64,000 nt of DNA from Bin34 sp963422415 (GTDB lineage Bacteria > Chloroflexota > Anaerolineae > Caldilineales > Caldilineaceae): assembly GCA_963422415.1 (NCBI GenBank), contig OY729430.1:558001-622000 (forward strand). The letters run 5' to 3'. Of the stretch, positions 61,862 through 64,000 are shown in pieces. The notes under the pieces are model-generated. The model was not told the DNA's origin. It was given only the letters and a program-made list of their open reading frames with translations, and ran no database searches. Positions within the stretch are counted from its first letter, which is position 1. Every line of letters begins with the position of its first letter. The position numbers were made by a program, and so were the translations under genes.

Positions 61862-64000
61862 ATTTCACGTCGATATCCGTGGAAGGAGGCATCCTGCCCC
61901 CAGATCTGCTGGAGAACATCGCCATCGGGGGTGGGGAACTGCCTGGCCAGAAACCCATGGACTTCAATGTATCCCGAGGGCGCAGTCTGTCCGATGTAAT
62001 GCAGAGATCGTTTGCCGATGCACGGGACTACTGGAACGCGTTCCAAGCCCGCCGGGATCGGTCCGGGGAAAGTCCCACCACCCTGACCCGTCAATACTGG
62101 ATGGAGGGTTTTCTCGAACTGCTGGAGTTCCCGCGCCCGCGTTTTCAGCGGAACGCCCTTGAGGTCGGTGATCGGAGTCTCGTCATTTCGCATCGCATGC
62201 ACGAAGGGGAATTCGCGCCTCCCATCAACATCGTGGCCTGGAACCAGAGCCTTGACGAAAAGGAGCGCCAGCACAGGCACACGCCCCACGCGGCCGTGCA
62301 GTCGTACCTGAATGGCTCCGAGACCCTGTGGGGAGTGGCCACGAACGGCGGTGAATTGCGCCTGTTGCGCGACAGCGTCCGCTTCTCCAAGCCCAGTTAC
62401 CTGGAATTCAACCTGCAGGCGATGCTGGAAGGCAATCTGTACAATGAATTCGCGGTTCTGTACAGGCTTCTGCATGCCACACGCTTTCCCGCGCCGCACG
62501 ACTTGCCACACGACTGCTGGCTCGAGAAATATCATTCTGCGGGCGTCGAGCGCGGAGACCGTGTCCGGGACAGACTGCGCGACGGCGTAAAGGGCGCCTT
62601 GGAGACCTTGGGCACGGCGTTTTTGCGCCATCCGGCCAATGCGGCGCTGGCCGAATCGATCGGACAGGCACACCTGACGGACACGCACTTCTACAGGCAG
62701 CTGCTGCGGCTGGTCTATCGCCTGCTCTTCCTCATGGTCACGGAAGAACGAAAGCTGCTTGCCCAGGAAGCCGGCACAGGCATGCACTCGGTATACAGCC
62801 GGTACTACAGCGTCGGCCGATTGCGGACCCGGGCCGAACGCCACTTTGCCGGTGACCGGCACACGGATCTCTGGGAGGGACTAAAGAAGACTTTTCGCCT
62901 GTTCCGCGACGATACGGCACTGGATCTGCATCTCTCGCCCTTGAACGGCGAGCTGTTCGGACCGGAGGCCTGCCAGGATCTCGAATCCGCGACCTGCTCC
63001 AACGCAGATCTGCTCAAAGCCATGCAGCATCTGTCGACATTCGATGTCGACAGTGTGCGCCGCAGAGTCAACTACGCTCATCTGGACGTCGAGGAACTCG
63101 GTTCCGTCTACGAAAGTCTGCTGGACTACCGCCCGGAGTTCACTGGCCGGGACGAAGCCGGTGTGTCATGGGGCTTCGCGCTGGCCGCGGGCACGGAGCG
63201 CAAGCAGACAGGCTCCTACTACACCCCGCCGGAATTGGTGAGGGAATTGATAGGGAGTGCGCTGGCGCCCGTCATGGAAGAGCGTCTGAGGGAAGCCGGA
63301 CGGGATGTGGGCAGAAGAGAAAAGGCACTGCTGTCCCTGCGGGTCTGCGACCCCGCCTGCGGATCGGGGCATTTCCTGCTGGCTGCAACGCGTTGCATTG
63401 CCCGAGAACTGGCCCGCACGCGCACGGGACAGGAGGAGCCGGCCCTGCCTCAATATCGGGAGGCAGTGCGGGACGTGGTACGTCACTGCATATACGGCGT
63501 GGACAAGAATCTGCTGGCCGTGGATCTGTGCAAGGTGGCCTTGTGGATAGAGAGTCACGCCGCCGGCTATCCCCTAGGATTTCTCGACCACCGCATCAAG
63601 TGCGGGGACAGCCTTGTGGGTGTATACGATCTGGAGTGTCTGGCAGAAGGCATTCCCGATGGCGCCTACAAGGAAGTCAAGGGCGATGACAAGAAGACAG
63701 CCAGCCTCTATCGAAAACTGAATCGGCAGGGCCGACAAGGCCAACCGGCGTTTGATTTCGACGGAGACGAGGAGCCCGCGGATGCCTTCGCGGCAGAAAT
63801 GGCCGCGGTGGGAATGCAGGACGAGCGAAACCCTGCGGACGTCCGGGCCAAGCAGGAACTATATACGGAGCTGCGCGCTTCTGACTATTACGACAGGCTA
63901 AGAGACGCGTGCGATCTCTGGACCTACGCGTTCTTCGCGCCGCTTGTCGCCTCAGATGAGAGGAGTACCCCTATACCTACCTCAAGCGAGGTATACAGCG
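61858..64000 (+). CDS. drmMI: Adenine-specific DNA methylase DrmMI of a DISARM-type system (3' end outside window)
   Basis: At least 714 codons, open to the window edge. The ATG overlaps the drmD stop. The N-terminal 400 residues (MEGFLELLEFPRPRFQRNAL, VQSYLNGSETLWGVATNGGE, LLRLVYRLLFLMVTEERKLL) resemble the N-terminus of large Eco57I/PglX-like methylases. SAM motif I is LRVCDPACGSGHFLLAATR (about 63,340-63,398), preceded by TGSYYTPPELVRELI, and followed by IYGVDKNLLAVDLCKVALW. The catalytic NPPY/F motif is expected beyond the edge. In class 1 DISARM this enzyme methylates adenine in self DNA. A BREX PglX-like or other R-M methylase is the alternative, but the drmD neighbour favours DISARM. 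Confidence 0.82.
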   Translation, partial: MNFTSISVEGGILPPDLLENIAIGGGELPGQKPMDFNVSRGRSLSDVMQRSFADARDYWNAFQARRDRSGESPTTLTRQYWMEGFLELLEFPRPRFQRNALEVGDRSLVISHRMHEGEFAPPINIVAWNQSLDEKERQHRHTPHAAVQSYLNGSETLWGVATNGGELRLLRDSVRFSKPSYLEFNLQAMLEGNLYNEFAVLYRLLHATRFPAPHDLPHDCWLEKYHSAGVERGDRVRDRLRDGVKGALETLGTAFLRHPANAALAESIGQAHLTDTHFYRQLLRLVYRLLFLMVTEERKLLAQEAGTGMHSVYSRYYSVGRLRTRAERHFAGDRHTDLWEGLKKTFRLFRDDTALDLHLSPLNGELFGPEACQDLESATCSNADLLKAMQHLSTFDVDSVRRRVNYAHLDVEELGSVYESLLDYRPEFTGRDEAGVSWGFALAAGTERKQTGSYYTPPELVRELIGSALAPVMEERLREAGRDVGRREKALLSLRVCDPACGSGHFLLAATRCIARELARTRTGQEEPALPQYREAVRDVVRHCIYGVDKNLLAVDLCKVALWIESHAAGYPLGFLDHRIKCGDSLVGVYDLECLAEGIPDGAYKEVKGDDKKTASLYRKLNRQGRQGQPAFDFDGDEEPADAFAAEMAAVGMQDERNPADVRAKQELYTELRASDYYDRLRDACDLWTYAFFAPLVASDERSTPIPTSSEVYS

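Noticed and set aside
61495..62862. 455-codon minus-strand frame
   Set aside because: Antisense of the drmD end and drmMI start, both with strong family motifs and coupled by ATGA.

Overview
This is a bacterial window of roughly 57% GC. It is probably from Chloroflexota (Caldilineales-like, perhaps host- or sponge-associated). The hints are Tat/lipobox solute-binding proteins paired with permeases but no ATPase gene, a cyanobacterial/Chloroflexota-style RarA fusion, phytanoyl-CoA dioxygenase, mandelate-racemase and sulfatase families, and eukaryote-like repeat proteins. No rRNA, tRNA or single-copy marker was seen, so the taxonomy is an inference.

Layout. 1-4,500: an Ssp-type DNA phosphorothioation locus (SspC ATPase running off the left edge, DUF4007 SspB, divergent cysteine desulfurase SspA). 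4.6-10.1 kb: a RarA fusion protein, a double cupin, and the three-Cys-motif pair (TcmP and DUF5131). 10.6-17.8 kb: two divergent ABC importer operons, one peptide-type and one sugar-type. 18-27 kb: a block bracketed by inverted copies of the same IS end. It carries a divergent pair of large repeat proteins, one M23 peptidase/SH3/FN3 and one leucine-rich repeat protein, which share a domain I cannot name. 27-43.6 kb: accessory genes mixed with many relics. Intact genes are an OLD-like ATPase, a GH67/GH20-like hydrolase, a sulfatase, a GH16 laminarinase, an AAA/PD-(D/E)XK protein and a molybdopterin oxidoreductase. Broken genes are a DUF3226 TOPRIM-like partner, MNT/HepT, a methyltransferase piece, a class III aminotransferase, a DppC permease, two decayed GH16 copies, and Fic with an amber codon. 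44-45.6 kb: a DNA methyltransferase. 45.7-57.6 kb: a catabolic/transport cluster (mandelate racemase family, alcohol dehydrogenase, DUF2306, two sugar permeases, solute-binding protein, phytanoyl-CoA dioxygenase). It is split by about 4 kb carrying a VapBC-type toxin-antitoxin pair, an HNH nuclease and an AhpD-like gene. 58-64 kb: a Uma2 relic, then the start of a DISARM-like operon (drmD helicase, drmMI methylase) running off the right edge.

Two observations stand out. The AhpD-like gene (51,856-52,476) has an in-frame TGA at the second cysteine position of its CxxC redox motif. The reading frame stays open for 125 codons afterwards, and a perfect 7-bp hairpin sits 24 nt downstream, as expected of a bacterial selenocysteine insertion element. 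The drmD helicase gene contains a run of 17 C that throws its two halves into different frames, which suggests a phase-variable DISARM switch. The shared domain of the M23/FN3 and LRR proteins is a third candidate for something undescribed.
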